A stretch of 64,000 nt of DNA, from the NCBI GenBank assembly GCA_009801085.1, contig VNWV01000003.1:2294001-2358000 (forward strand), written 5' to 3'. Below, piece after piece: positions 1 to 11,243 of this stretch. How positions within the stretch are numbered: position 1 is the first letter of the stretch; each line of letters starts with the position of its first letter. The notes beneath the pieces are model-generated. The model did no database searches, had not been told where the DNA came from, and was given only the letters and a program-made list of their open reading frames with translations. This DNA comes from Lasiodiplodia sp. COLG20 (lineage: Eukaryota; Ascomycota; Dothideomycetes; Botryosphaeriales; Botryosphaeriaceae). The position numbers and the translations under genes are program-made.

Positions 1-984
1 GAGCTGAAATGGCCCCTGCAACAATACTGATGTCCGCCCGTTTTCTTTTTTCAACCGGGAGTTAATAGAAAAGTTACCAATGAGGTTTTGTATTTTTTTT
101 CCTTTACAAAATATGGAGCCACGGTAGCCATGACAGCTGTTGGGATGTGTGTCCAGGCATAGCGAATGAAAAAGTCTGCACCATCTATAGCTAGAAATCC
201 GTGATTGCGCGCGGAGGACTGGTAGAGAAGTCCCCGGCTCGTTGGTCTCAGGTGACTCGATGGCTTCGCTCATTGCGCTCTCAATCTGGAAGTTTTGATG
301 CCTGCTGTACGCGGAAGCAGTTGCGGTTGTGTTGAATTACTAGTCCCATAAGCGTTTCCCAATCCCTCTTGCACTCATACGTCCGGTGCCTCTTAGGCTC
401 GTCACTACCATGTCGCTGTGAGATAGGATAGTGGCTAACCCCACTATAATGGACGGGTCTCGTGGCGGAATAATGACGGGAGACTTGAAATCCAAAAACG
501 GCGTTGCAAGAGTAAGAAACAGAAGAAAAGACTCGATTCGCCAGAATGACAGTGAGTATATCTTAAGTCGCGCCATCCTGGATATGTTTATGCCGGTAAT
601 GGGGTGTTCCACGGCATTCTTAAGGTACATGTTAGCAAATTGTGCAGACGTAAGGCGAAATAGCTGGGTCAATTCTGCTTTTGTGGTGTTCGCGTTGACA
701 GTGAAGCTCGCTTGTGCAGTTGTTGCATTGACGAGGGCTTCCATGCCCAGGGTCGAGATGGATGTCTCTGTTTATGCGATCGTTTGTGCGATCGTTTGTG
801 CGAATGCTTTCAGAATGCTCCAAGAAGTGACGTTAGAAGTACCCGCCAAAGCCAGAAGCTCATTTTCCGACAAGAGGGCAAAAAGAATAGCAACTGCAGC
901 AATTAATACGATAAACAGAATAACGAAAGACAGAAGGATGGAACGGCGAAGAAAAAAACGGTGTTCAGAGCTTGAGCCTATCAT
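1..984 (-). pseudogene. Broken DUF3433-family membrane protein gene, cut by left edge
   Basis: Minus-strand pieces resemble the fungal DUF3433 multi-pass membrane family, whose function is unknown. Piece one (about 984 to 775) has a transmembrane segment beginning HRFFLRRSILLSFVILF and is stopped by TAA at 772-774. The same frame reopens at 744 and runs to TAG at 340, with NMYLKNAVEHPITGINIS, a hydrophobic segment after FWRIESFLLF, and RDPSIIVGLATILS, as in family members. Piece three (about 278 to 100), in another frame, reads ARNHGFLAID and then YAWTHIPTAVM, a pattern typical of the loop and second helix of this family. Full members have around a thousand residues and most of that is missing here. 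I see an in-frame stop, a frame change and lost blocks, so I call it a decaying copy. Unrecognised introns could explain some of the breaks. An open frame at 965-1204 may be its N-terminus. Confidence 0.5.
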
Positions 985-1204
985 CTTGCCGAGAACAGGA
1001 GAGCGCTGAAGCTGCTCTCATCTGTTGTGTCTGATTTGGAGTTCGGCTGGCTGAGGTTTCACGAGGAGCTCTTTGCGGAGTCTCTGGATGATGAAACCGC
1101 GCATGCGGAGTCGAGGTGGCCTCCACACTCGCCGCTCGGTCGCGGTGTTTGTTGCTCACTGAACTCCATCTTGGATTTACCGGGGAGACTAAGCGCGACG
1201 CCAT

Positions 1205-3562
1205 CGGAATAGTAGCAAGGTGTTCATGCTGAGCGTAGCCGTCATTTCGAGCTTTCAGATGTTGTGAGGCACAGCAACTGATCTGCTACAATAGCCGCCG
1301 TACTACGCGACCGGTAGTTGCTATTGGCCCAAAGCGTCCAGGAATACGAAATCACCTTTCCAGCACTACGGTACCACCTGTGGCACCTTCTTCAGCTCTT
1401 CCGGTGCTCGCATCATAGAAGTATGCTGCTTTTCTCTCCTCGAAGCCTTGTGAAGTCCGACAATGCCGAGCTGGCATTTCGCTGGCTCCTTGAGAAGTGA
1501 ATGTAGACGGGAAGATGCAGAAAGGCCTACTGTTTATGTACTTGCAGACGCGCTTGTAGGGGATTTTCTGGCGAACGAAAATGACCCACTTTGTGCTGTG
1601 CCGCCCCCCACCAGCGTAGCGATATAATGCCTCTACGGCGCGTAAGTCACGTGCGCGGCGCAGTCACTCTGCTAAATACTTGGGAGACCCAGTCAACTTT
1701 GAACGAAGGATGGGACCCGCCCCGAGGCCTATTGGACCCCCTCAGTGACTTCCACCACATGGCGTCGCCTTGTGCTTCGAAGGCGTGCAGTATGACACTC
1801 GATGCCGACAACCGACCGACCCCTGCTTTTCATGGACACAGCCTCCGGAGGTTTCCTCGCTGCCGCACGCTCCTCGGCCTGATGGCACCGTTATGCCGAC
1901 TCGATTTGGAGCTGCGATCGGCCAGCACGCGTGCACGATGAAGAGCGGAAATTGCTGAGATATCGCTGACAGTGTGGTGGCAGATTGCATGCATTTGAGC
2001 AACGACGCGCGGACGCCAAGATGTCAAGACTTCTGCAACACACGGATAAGCTGCATCTTAGCACGGTTGCACTAGTCGCGCAGCAACGGCGTGATGCGAA
2101 GATGCGACGCTGCTGACGCCGCAGACCGAGACCGTCGACCAACCGTAGGACCGCATGCGCGTCGAGGGCGCTGCGTCTGGGGCTGAAGAGGAGGAATTGC
2201 CATCGTACACGCGGCAGAGCAGTGCGCGTCAGCGACGCAGGCGGCGACGAGGTTGGATGGACAGCAGGCGCCGGCGCAGACGCAGATGCAGATGCAGGCG
2301 CACGACAACGGCAGGCAGGCCCCCAGCCCACGTGAGGCTTCCGAGCCCGCGCCGACCCCCCAGGCGACAGGACCACCCGCTCCCGTGCTCCAGCATTGAA
2401 CAGCGTTTCTTGGCCACCGGTCCAGAGAGTTCGAGGGAAGACGGCACCTGACGGGATCCAGCCCAAGTTTGGCCGACGGTGGCCAGCAGAAGGCCCACCG
2501 CCTGGTGCGTGAGACGGTCGGCTAGCACGCCCGAGGCAACGAGGCTGAATCCTGAAACCTGCCAACGCCGAATGCTGCCCCTGTGCCTGCGCCTGGACGT
2601 CGCACCGCCGCCCAAAAACTTCAATTCGACTGGACCGCTTTGCCCACCAGCAATCAAACCCTGAGACCGCTATGCCGTCCACGGCGCATCGCTGCCGCTT
2701 TTGGCCCCAGAGAACGCCGTGTTTTCCCTCGGTGGTTGTGCCTGGCTGCTGCCGCCGCTCTCTGACTGGCTGCGACCCGCTCTTGTCCGCGCGCATTGCT
2801 CTCGGCTCTGGCCGCTTCGGACAACACTGCTGATGTTGATCGCCGCGTGGGAGTGGTCCGGCCGAGCGTTTCAAACCACGGAATGGCGCTGGAAGGAGAA
2901 TGGTCGTTCGAGCCTTTTGGCGCAAAATGCACGACATGAGCCCGTGGGGAGTGATGCATGTTTCGCCCCTGCGCCAAATGGGAGTCAAGGCGGAGGCTGC
3001 GCGCCATGCATCAAAATGCTCTCTTTCCCCTCCATCTCACTTCTTAAGTCTCTTCTTGTGTTTCTGGTGTACGCTCCCTGGGTGTTTGATATACGGCATT
3101 TCCCTTCTTTATTAGTACCTAATTCTCCCTCTCCTTCGTCTTCCACAGCCTATACGGAGCCCCGTGCCGGCACGGTCTACCAGACAGAATCAGACCTTCA
3201 TTTTCTCCAATTCAATCGCCTAGCAGCAACGTGCTTCAACGTGTAGATGTGAGTACTAATACAGAGCAAGACTCAGGATCCCGTTTTCTCCCCTTCTCAA
3301 ATCATCGGTCAGCCCGTCCGTTGATTTACTTTCGCCTCTGAGCCAGACGTGTCTTAGACTTGTCCAGAATGGCATTGTTGATGCTTCATGATGTCTTTCC
3401 TACTTCTTCATCCAGCTGGATGGTCTATCTGTGATCTCTTGAGCCTCCGAGTCTGACATTCACTCCTTACAGCACTACATTTGGTCTTTTACATCACTCC
3501 TTAGATCAACCTTCGTTCTCTATCTCAAGGGACGCCTAGCGCGCTCCTAACACTCATTCACT
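1205..3562. other. Intergenic, upstream of the subtilisin gene
   Basis: No gene supported. GC-rich open frames overlap on both strands at 1.9-2.8 kb, but their translations are Arg/Ala/Pro-rich, lack any recognisable domain and show no splice-consistent extension. The last 300 bases are pyrimidine-rich (TTCTCC, CTTCTC runs), as expected for the promoter and leader of the protease gene at 3563. Confidence 0.5.
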
Positions 3563-5104
3563 ATGAAGCACGCTTTTGCCGCTTCGGCTGCCGCTCTTTC
3601 TTTGCTGGGATCTGCTTCGGCATGGACAATTCCCATTCCCGCCAACTGGAATGGCAACTTCTTGGGCTTCAACCGCGGCTCCTCCGATGAGACCTTCGCC
3701 GAGGACCTAGCTGCTCTCGCATCAGCCGTCGCGAGCTCTACGACCCCTGCCGCCGCCGCAGCAACTGGCTCCACTCACGAGTCTGGTGGCGAGGAGCATC
3801 TCGTTATCTTCAACGCTTCGCATCCCACGACTCCCGATATCGAGGAAATCCTGAACCGCTTGGAGCTTAGCTCGAATCATTCTGATGTGCGCTATGTTTA
3901 TGACAACAGCGTCTTCCGCGGGTTTTCCGCGAACATGAAGGAACACTGCATCAAGGCATTGGGCGATATGGTCGAGGTTGAGACCGTGGAGAAGTCTACT
4001 GTTATGTCCGCCTCCTTTAAGAGGGGCAAGAGGGACGTTAGCTCGCGGCATGGCTCCCCCTGGGGTCTGCAGCGCATCTCTAGCTCGCTGTCGGTCCCCG
4101 GCAATGCTACTGATGGCCTCGCTTTCACCTACTCGTTCGAGAACTCGACGCTGGGCAAGGGTGTCGATATCTACGTCGTTGACACTGGCATCAATGTCGA
4201 CCACATCGCTTTCCAAGGACGCGCGAAGAACGGCTGGACTGCCTACCCGGACAACAAGGATCGTCCAGTAACTGGCTGGACCGATGAGAGGGGCAACTAC
4301 ACGGACGGCGCCGGTCATGGCACCCACGTCTCTGGCACGTCTGCCGGCGCCACCCTCGGCATTGCACCGGGCGCCAACATTATTAATGTGCGTGTGCTCG
4401 ATGCCGATGGTGGTGGTCTCTCTGCCGACACTATTGCCGGCATCAGCTGGGTCATCAACCAGCACGATAAGCGCAAGAACGAGTCAGACTTCGTCGGTAG
4501 CATCCTGAGCATGTCTTTCGGCACCTCTGAGGTCGCCGCCGCGCTGAGCAGCAGAATCATTGATGCGACTAGGGCGGGCATTCACGCCTCGGTGGCTGCA
4601 GGCAACGAGGGCAAGGACGCATGCGACTTCTCCCCCTCCAACGCCGGCGGCTCCAACTCGTCCGTCGTCACCGTCGGTAGCATCGGCATCAATGACGAGA
4701 TTTCGTCTTTCTCTAACACTGGTTCTTGCGTCGACGTGTATGCCCCCGGTGAGGATATCCTCTCGTCATACATTGGTGGCGACAATGTGGTGGAGTACCT
4801 TGACGGTACTAGCATGGCATGCCCCCACGTCACAGGCGTCATGGCCTACCTGCTGGAAAATGAGCCTGCCTTGCGTCAGGACCCCGCCGCCATGAAGGCC
4901 CGTCTGACCTCGTCCGGCCTTCTTGATTCTATCACCGGTCTTGTGCTTGACACAAAACAGACCGTCCTGCTGAACAACGGCGTCACCAGCGCCTCCCTCG
5001 GCAAGAAGCGTCAGGTCTCTGACGACGACGATGAGCTCGATGCCCTCTCGTCTGGCGTGTTCGTCCTTGGCAACGGCGACGCCAAGTCGAAGAAGTGGTG
5101 GTAA
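3563..5104 (+). CDS. Secreted or vacuolar subtilisin-like serine protease (S8, proteinase K type)
   Basis: A single uninterrupted frame of 513 residues. A signal peptide covers roughly residues 1-20 (ending GSASA). An inhibitor-I9-type propeptide (EHLVIFNAS...) spans about 80-150, followed by a dibasic KRGKRD site near 155-160 that is a likely maturation cleavage point. The peptidase S8 domain has its triad visible: Asp207 in YVVDTGIN, His252 in GHGTHVSGT and Ser417 in GTSMACPHV; Asn in AAGNEG supplies the oxyanion hole. Such enzymes degrade protein in the vacuole or outside the cell; family members include fungal allergens and cuticle-degrading proteases. A charged C-terminal tail (DDDDELD, ending KSKKWW) extends beyond the catalytic domain, which recalls vacuolar Alp2/PrB-type enzymes. 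The first ATG, directly before the signal peptide, is used as start. Which of secreted or vacuolar applies cannot be decided from sequence. Confidence 0.95.
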   Translation: MKHAFAASAAALSLLGSASAWTIPIPANWNGNFLGFNRGSSDETFAEDLAALASAVASSTTPAAAAATGSTHESGGEEHLVIFNASHPTTPDIEEILNRLELSSNHSDVRYVYDNSVFRGFSANMKEHCIKALGDMVEVETVEKSTVMSASFKRGKRDVSSRHGSPWGLQRISSSLSVPGNATDGLAFTYSFENSTLGKGVDIYVVDTGINVDHIAFQGRAKNGWTAYPDNKDRPVTGWTDERGNYTDGAGHGTHVSGTSAGATLGIAPGANIINVRVLDADGGGLSADTIAGISWVINQHDKRKNESDFVGSILSMSFGTSEVAAALSSRIIDATRAGIHASVAAGNEGKDACDFSPSNAGGSNSSVVTVGSIGINDEISSFSNTGSCVDVYAPGEDILSSYIGGDNVVEYLDGTSMACPHVTGVMAYLLENEPALRQDPAAMKARLTSSGLLDSITGLVLDTKQTVLLNNGVTSASLGKKRQVSDDDDELDALSSGVFVLGNGDAKSKKWW

Positions 5105-6089
5105 ACGCTAAGACATCAAAGAGAAAAATAAAAAAGAAAGGGGCGTCTTGTGACGCCGCCGAGCATACGAAAGCCAAAAAAAATTAGACATTGAACGCAT
5201 CCTCATTATCTGTTCGTTGTAAATCTTTCCAATACCTTTTTATTTCCTACATACTATGTTACACACCGGCCATTAATATACCACACCCTCCGTCTTGGGT
5301 GAAGCCAAAAGAGTTGGGAACGTACGGGTTGACGTCGATTTTGACTTTGGTTATTCGGAGAGTTTTCTGTTAGCGATGCGGCGCAGTGCGGCGAAGCAGA
5401 GCAGGAAACAAAAAGCGGAGAAAGAACGAAGCTCTCAGTTCAGTCTCGACTTGCAACACCTAGAGAAGAGAGGCTTTCCTTTTCTTTCTACTAGAAGTAG
5501 AGTTGCCGAGCGAAGTGTTTCTTTTCTCATTTTCTTTCAAATCTGCATTTCTGCATTACATGATACCATAGAATCATACATAGGTACTTGACAAATAATT
5601 CTGCAAACATTCAAAAGACCGGCTCCTCGCAAAAGAACAATGTGTGATCGCAAACTTCTGGGCAAAACAGTCATTGATGCCGGAGGTGTTACAAGCACTC
5701 TCCTCTACTGTACTTCCGACCAACATGGTACACCGCACTCCGCGTCTTGGCTCTACAAGCGCGCGACAGGTGCAGACGCTATTTCCCGCGCGTATCTACC
5801 CCTCCGATCTTGGCGGGGGACGCTCGTACGATAATCCTTTGTGGATTTCTAATTTAATCAAGGTGGGTCCGGTGAGCTCGGCTTGGCGCATAATGGTCAT
5901 TTGAACGAGGTGGTATCTGCTGCTATAGAAGCTCTTCTACATAAGGGGAATGGTTTTTTGTGGGCTTAAGGTTGCCCAATGCCAGTCGTCATTTCCCATC
6001 GTGCCCCGTAATGCCGTTCGTGCCGTTCGTAGATTCCTAATTATTACTCCATGCACAACTTAATGCTGCCGCACACTTCCGCGCGCCTT
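5105..6089. other. Convergent intergenic region
   Basis: Lies between the 3' ends of the protease and glutaredoxin genes. It holds AT-rich 3'-UTR-like sequence (AATAAAAAAG just after the protease stop). The short open frames at 5.3-5.9 kb have no recognisable content. Confidence 0.5.
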
Positions 6090-7054
6090 TCAGGCGGGCT
6101 GCGCTTGTGCATCGGCAGATGCAGGACCACCAGTGTTCCGCTGCGTGCTGACTGCATACTCCTTTAGGAAGTCGGGACTGTTCTCAAACTCCTCACGCAC
6201 CTATTGAGTTTTCGTGTCAGCCAAGGAAAGCTTCTGCTTATGACGTGTACATGCTGCGCTCTGCACGTCGAGAACGGAGAAATGAATCAACTTACGATGT
6301 CCAGTCCACCAACGAGCTCACCACCCACCCACAGCTGCGGGAAAGTCGGCCAGTCGGCGTATTCCTTGAGGCCTTGCCTGACCTCGTCGTCGGCCAGGAT
6401 ATTGAAAAAACCGTACCGAATCCCCTTCTCTCTCAGTATGCTAACCGTCTGCCTGCTGAAACCGCACTGCGGCGCGCTGGGAGTGCCCTTCATGAACAGC
6501 ATCACCGGCGCCGCCTTCACAAGGCCGTCCAGGCGCGCGAACAGCTCCTCCTTGCTGGTCTCCTGCTCGCCCGACTCGGGCGCGGTGGCGGCGTCATTGG
6601 CGGCGGGAGCGTAGCCGGCGAGGTTCGGGGCGGTGCCGTTCGGCTCGGCGGGCTTGGTGACGGCCTGGGGCGGCGGCAGGCCCAGCTTGCCCGGGTTGCC
6701 GCTCTTGCCGGCGTGCCGCTCGACGGCGGCGCGCACCTTGGAGGCGTCGCTGCCCGACACGGTCTCGACCGTCTGGCCGCCCTTCTGCAGCACGATGTAC
6801 GGCACCGCCGTCACGTCGTACGCCTCCGACACGTCGGGCAGCTCCTCCGCGTTTATCGACACGAACCCGATCGACGGTGGCGACTCGGCCGTGTACGTGC
6901 TGGCCAGCGCCTCGAGCACCGTCGTCATCTGCTTGCACGGCGCCGCCCACGGTGCGTGGAAGTAGACGACGAGCAGCGCATTGGGCGGGAAGTTCTGGAC
7001 ATAGGCCGCGAAGTCGGCGTCGGTGGTGATCTCGGTGACGGTCGCGGCGCTCAT
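6090..7054 (-). CDS. Monothiol glutaredoxin of the Grx3/Grx4 type (thioredoxin-glutaredoxin fusion)
   Basis: Two exons: 7054-6296 and 6200-6090, with intron 6295-6201 (GTAAGT...CAATAG, phase 0), giving 289 residues. Residues 1-110 form a thioredoxin-like domain with WAAPC at 36-40; only the second cysteine of the usual CxxC remains, as in Grx3/4. Residues about 165-275 are a glutaredoxin domain with the monothiol CGFS motif (Cys197), WPTFPQLWV and GGLDI, which bind glutathione and a bridging [2Fe-2S] cluster. Family role: cytosolic and nuclear iron-sulfur trafficking, including iron signalling to transcription factors. The ATG at 7054 starts directly before the thioredoxin fold; the frame stays open upstream but that extension looks like leader. 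Exon 2 supplies the conserved EEFENSPDFLKEY end, which the unspliced frame lacks. Divergent from RPF2. Confidence 0.95.
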
Positions 7055-8405
7055 GTTGGGCGGCCCAGAAATTTGTCTTCGGCGGCGATCGGGGAGAGAG
7101 TGAGGCGTGCTCTGCGCAATAGTCGGTTGAGATAGAATTGGGCGTCTGGCGAGGATGTTCGGTGGCGTGCGAGAAGTTAAAAGTGACGGTGGTCGTCGAG
7201 TAATCAGATCGAACTGATTGATATGCCCCGCCGCTGCGCCCGCCGAAAAGCTCCTCCGAGGAAACGCACACGCCACTTTCCCTGGTCACGTCATCGCTGG
7301 TTTAACCACACGGCAGCAAGCTGACATAAACAGACCATCAGAAATATCGTAGCGTGCCAGTTGACTCACGTCGGAAACATTGAGCAGCACCAACAAGGTC
7401 TAGTGTATCTTCTGGCCTGATTTTGATTTCACTAGCCGGATGCTTATATCAACTGGACACCGTCCATGGAGGCTCACCCGGTAGAACTGTTCATATTGAT
7501 GGGCGCGTGTAGACCCTGGAAGTTCTAGTCTGGATAATCAAGTGAGACTGAATGGTCAATGCAAGCAAAAGGTGGACACTTGCGAGGTGACGTTGGCATT
7601 CACATACCGTACTTTGCCCGATATCGGCAGCGACTGCTTACGTCCCAAGTTTAACATGCAATCGAGGCAAAGCAGGATTTGCACAGTCATGTCAATGAAC
7701 TACTTGTAGTGTACAATAACACTTATATCGAGTGCCTAAAATATCTCTTTCTTATAATGCTTATGTTGCTAACTAAAGTAGGTAGTGGTGCTCTTCGTTT
7801 AGTACAAGGTCGTAGGGAGTATCGTGAGGAACGTCAGCGCTGTATTGCTTATATTAACATGGATTAGGATGGCTTCAGCAGCTTCATTTGCCGAATGCTC
7901 CTCTTTAAGCTGCGGTAGAAGCCGAAGTATTATCCGCCCTGTTTCGTAGCAGGTCTCCATATTGTACTCGCGACACTTACTAGCTGGTTTTGGTTCACGC
8001 TCGTATATACAAAAATCCGTGTTCATAAGCCATAGAGCTTTAGAAGGTGGGAGTATGTATTAGATGTGATTTTGGAGGATTGAAAATGGCTTTGCGCAGA
8101 GAATAGATTAGCTACTTGGTGTTTTGGAGGTAAAAGAGAATGTAAATCATTCCATATATATGCGCGCCTAGTAGATTGGACTTTGTCGACCTAGCTTATC
8201 GAATTATATCGATTATCTTGGGCGCAATGAGATATATGAGAGAGGAGGAGGGTACGAAGACCAGAGCACGTGCTTTGGATGCTCGCGGATTAGCGCTAGT
8301 CCATAATAGGTACCGCCTTCGCGGCAGAATGTTTGCGGATATCAAAAAGTTCCCCGGCGCAAAGTCGCAGCCCAGCAGCGCACCTCAAGATCACGCTCCG
8401 CCACA
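7055..8405. promoter_or_regulatory. Divergent intergenic region between glutaredoxin and RPF2
   Basis: 1.35 kb between two start codons, so it must hold both promoters. The part from about 7670 to 8240 is distinctly AT-rich. A 75-codon minus-strand frame at 7799-8026 (amphipathic, Glu/Leu-rich) is open but unrecognised; I do not call it a gene. Confidence 0.5.
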
Positions 8406-9540
8406 ATGTCGATCCCGCTCCGCCAGATGTATGCAATCGCCTAGAGTGAACTTTTCTTGAGCGCTTTCTGACTAATCACTTCCACAGCAAGCCCAAAAGC
8501 GCGCGCACAAAGCGCGCCCTCGAGAAGCGCGAGGCGCAAGTGCACGAGAACCCGAAAACGACGCTTTTCCTACGCGGCACCTCATGCAGCCAGATCGCGC
8601 AGTGGGCACTGGCGGATTTCAAGCAGTTGAAGGAGCCGTTTGCGATCAAGTTCAACAAGAAGAACGATATTCACCCGTTCGAGAACGCCGACTCGCTCGA
8701 GTTCTTCAGCGAAAAGAACGACGCCTCGCTCATGGTTTTCGGCCACCACAGCAAGAAGCGGCCCCACAGCCTGACCTTCATGCGCTTTTTCCAGTGGAAG
8801 GTCCTCGACATGCTTGAGCTGTCCATCGACCCGGATACTTTCCGCCAGCTCAACCAGTTCAAGAACAAGAAGGCCGCCGTCGGTCTGAAGCCCATGCTCA
8901 GCTTCTCCGGCACTCCCTTCGAGAGCCCTGTTCCCAATGCGTACACCCAGGCGAAGAGCTATTTCACCGACTTCTTCCGCGGACAAGATGCGCAGAGCGT
9001 TGATGTCGAGGGTCTGCAGTTCATGATCCACTTCAGCGCAAAGGACGAAGTCGATGGCCAGCCGAAACCTGCAATTCACATGCGCGTGTACCTCATCAGG
9101 ACGAAGAGGAGTGGCCAGAAGCTGCCTCGTGTCGAAGTTGAGGAGATGGGTCCTAGGATTGACTTTAGGGTCGGTAGAGTCAAGGAGGCGGATGAATCTA
9201 TGATGAAGGAGGCTCTCAAGAAGCCCAAGCAGCTCGAGGTATGTCGCTTCTCCTTTTATACAAGAAGTGAATCTGGAACTGACATCTTCCGTAGCCCAAG
9301 ACAAAGAAGAACATCGAGACGGACATTATGGGTGACAAGATCGGAAGGATACATGTCGGAAAGCAGGATCTCAACCAGCTGCAGACCCGCAAGATGAAGG
9401 GTCTGAAGCGTTCCAAGGACGATATTGAAGAGGAGAGCGAGGAGGATGGCACCATGATCGATGATGACGACGAGATCAGTGACGAAGAGATGGACGAGGA
9501 TCTTGCACCGGAGACGCACCCCAAGCGTGCCCGTGTGTGA
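8406..9540 (+). CDS. RPF2: Ribosome biogenesis protein Rpf2 (Brix domain)
   Basis: Three exons: 8406-8428, 8488-9238 and 9295-9540; introns GTATGC...CCACAG (59 bp, branch CTAAT) and GTATGT...CCGTAG. The product is 339 residues, the usual Rpf2 length. The 23-nt first exon encodes MSIPLRQI, joining to KPKSARTKRALEKR, the conserved Rpf2 start. A Brix domain follows (KTTLFLRGTSCSQ, LMVFGHHSKKRPHSLTFMR), then a C-terminal acidic tail (DIEEESEEDG, DDDDEISDEEMDED) ending in a basic KRARV. With Rrs1, Rpf2 brings the 5S RNP (5S rRNA, uL18, uL5) into pre-60S particles in the nucleolus. The gene ends tail-to-tail with MTD1, 277 bp away. The short 5' exon makes a naive frame call start too late. Confidence 0.96.
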
Positions 9541-9817
9541 TGGGTGGCATAAAAGTCTTTCACCGAGGTTCTATGCATTGAGCGGGCGCGGGTCTGGCTG
9601 GAAAACAAGCTGGCGTTCTATGGTATCTATCTAATGGGGGTTTTTACGGTCGATCAGGCGACCTCTGGTAGTACAAACAATCAAGAAACCAATAACTCAT
9701 GAATTTTTTTGTGGGGGCGCCGAGACCCTTCCTATGCAGTTCTACCCCAAGTGCTCCTCATCGAGCATCCCACCGCAGTTTTATCTAAGCAAGCTACTTA
9801 CACCGGCAAGAAGCAAT
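9541..9817. other. Convergent 3' region of RPF2 and MTD1
   Basis: 277 bp between two stop codons; contains AATAACTCATGAATTTTTTTG-like AT-rich sequence that could serve polyadenylation on either strand. No coding content. Confidence 0.4.
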
Positions 9818-11034
9818 CTATGATGCGGCTTCAAGGGTGCCCTCCTTCTCCACGGCGGAAGCAGGCTTGGACTGAGCATCCGCACTCTTGTTCTGGACAA
9901 TACGGAGCAGGTTCCTCAGCAGCACAGCGATAGTGCACTTGCCAATGGCAGGAACGTAGATAGAAGCCTTCTGCTTGACCTCAGGCGGGAAGTTCTGGGA
10001 CTGTTAATATCAATTGGTGCGGCGACTGTTAATGCGCATTCACTCACCTTTTCACTGGAGAAGTTGATGCACACGGCACCCTCACGGAGAAGGTGGACGG
10101 GGACCTTGAATTTGTCACCCGGAACGCCACTGATGACAACGTCGCTCAGCGGGAGAATCTGCTCCAGACCCCAGCCGGGCTTCTCCTCGACCTCGTGCCT
10201 GCGCTTACGCAGGCCCTCACCTCTGTGGTACTGCTGGACGTCGTCAATGTCCTTGGAGTAGACTACAGCACCATCGTTGGCCAGCAGAGCAGCAAGCGGC
10301 CTACCCACAACCTCCGACCTGTTGATAACCGTGATGGTATGTCCGTGCAAGCGGTTGCCGTAGGGCAGGATGGTGTTGTAGATCTGGAGGTGCTCGAGGA
10401 TCTTGATGACGGCGAGCGGGGTGCAGGGCAGGACGCTCTTGAGCAGCTGGGCCTCGTCGAGGAAGCGGATGTTGCGGTACATGTTCGAGATGTACTTGTG
10501 AGTCAGGCCCTCGACGTCCTTGGTCACATCGACGACATTCTGCAGGTACTGGTCCTGGCGCGTGCCGAAGATGGGGTAGTAGACCATGATACCGTCAACG
10601 CTGTCGTCGCCATTGGCCTTAATGAGGGCATCCTCGAGCTCCTCACGGTCGACCTCGCGAAGCTCGTACTGAAAGCCGCTGGAGCACAAGACTCGTCAGA
10701 CACGGGTATCTAGCGGGGTACGAGGCAATTGCGGAAGCAAGAAAGCGACTGGAGGCTCACTTTTCGCGGGCCGTCTTGCCGGTCCAGTCGGCGTAGACGC
10801 GCGAGGCAGGATCGCCGCTGGCGAGGAAGCCAACGAGCAGCGGGGAGCGGTTGAGCTGCTTCAGGCCGTCCTGAACCTCAGCCAGTAGCTTTTTGGCAAC
10901 GCCGCCGGCCAGAATGACCTTGCAAGTGGGAGCGTCGGCCATGTCGTTGTCGTCGTCGAAGTCGCGATTCCTGCGGGGTCTGGGATCAGTAGTATGGGCT
11001 GTCCGAGGCAGCAGCAGCGCGTCCAGGCTTACAT
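9818..11034 (-). CDS. MTD1: NAD-dependent methylenetetrahydrofolate dehydrogenase
   Basis: Coding exons 10942-10761, 10678-10048 and 10000-9818 give 331 residues from the ATG at 10942 (MADAPTCK). An upstream intron 11032-10971 (GTAAGC...CCGCAG) would join AT at 11034-11033 to G at 10970, making a start codon split by an intron and adding MNRDFDDDND in frame; the span given includes it. The cytosolic enzyme oxidises 5,10-methylene-THF to methenyl-THF with NAD. Visible signatures: YPIFGTRQDQYLQ, the CTPLAVIKIL motif, NRSEVVGRPLAALLA and SGVPGDKFKVP of the Rossmann half. The last exon ends with a non-conserved KSADAQSKPASAVEKEG tail. Yeast Mtd1 is 320 residues. It is head-to-head with MMS19 and tail-to-tail with RPF2. 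The enzyme identity is secure; only the start is open. Confidence 0.94.
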
Positions 11035-11243
11035 GGTGGAAGTTTCTGAGCTGTGCCTGGGCGACCAACTGCCGACAATATTTTGGCCGCACCGACGCCG
11101 CAAGCCCGTGCAAATCTTATCGGCGGGCCGCGCTTGGCCGTATCAGGAATAGCGCGCTACGTGCTTCTCCGTCACCCGCAGGCTGCTTACCTTAGGCTTT
11201 TCCGCCATTCGCAGACCGAGCCTGAACAGCGACCCCAAACGCC
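11035..11243. promoter_or_regulatory. Shared divergent promoter of MTD1 and MMS19
   Basis: Only 209 bp separate the proposed split MTD1 start (11034) from the MMS19 ATG (11244), or 301 bp if MTD1 starts at 10942. Both promoters must lie here. No TATA box seen. Confidence 0.6.

Noticed and set aside
1891..2988. 365-codon minus-strand open frame
   Set aside because: Arg/Ala/Pro-rich translation, overlapped by frames on other strands, no domain; GC-driven chance frame.
6245..7135. 296-codon plus-strand frame over the glutaredoxin gene
   Set aside because: Antisense shadow of the well-supported glutaredoxin coding sequence.
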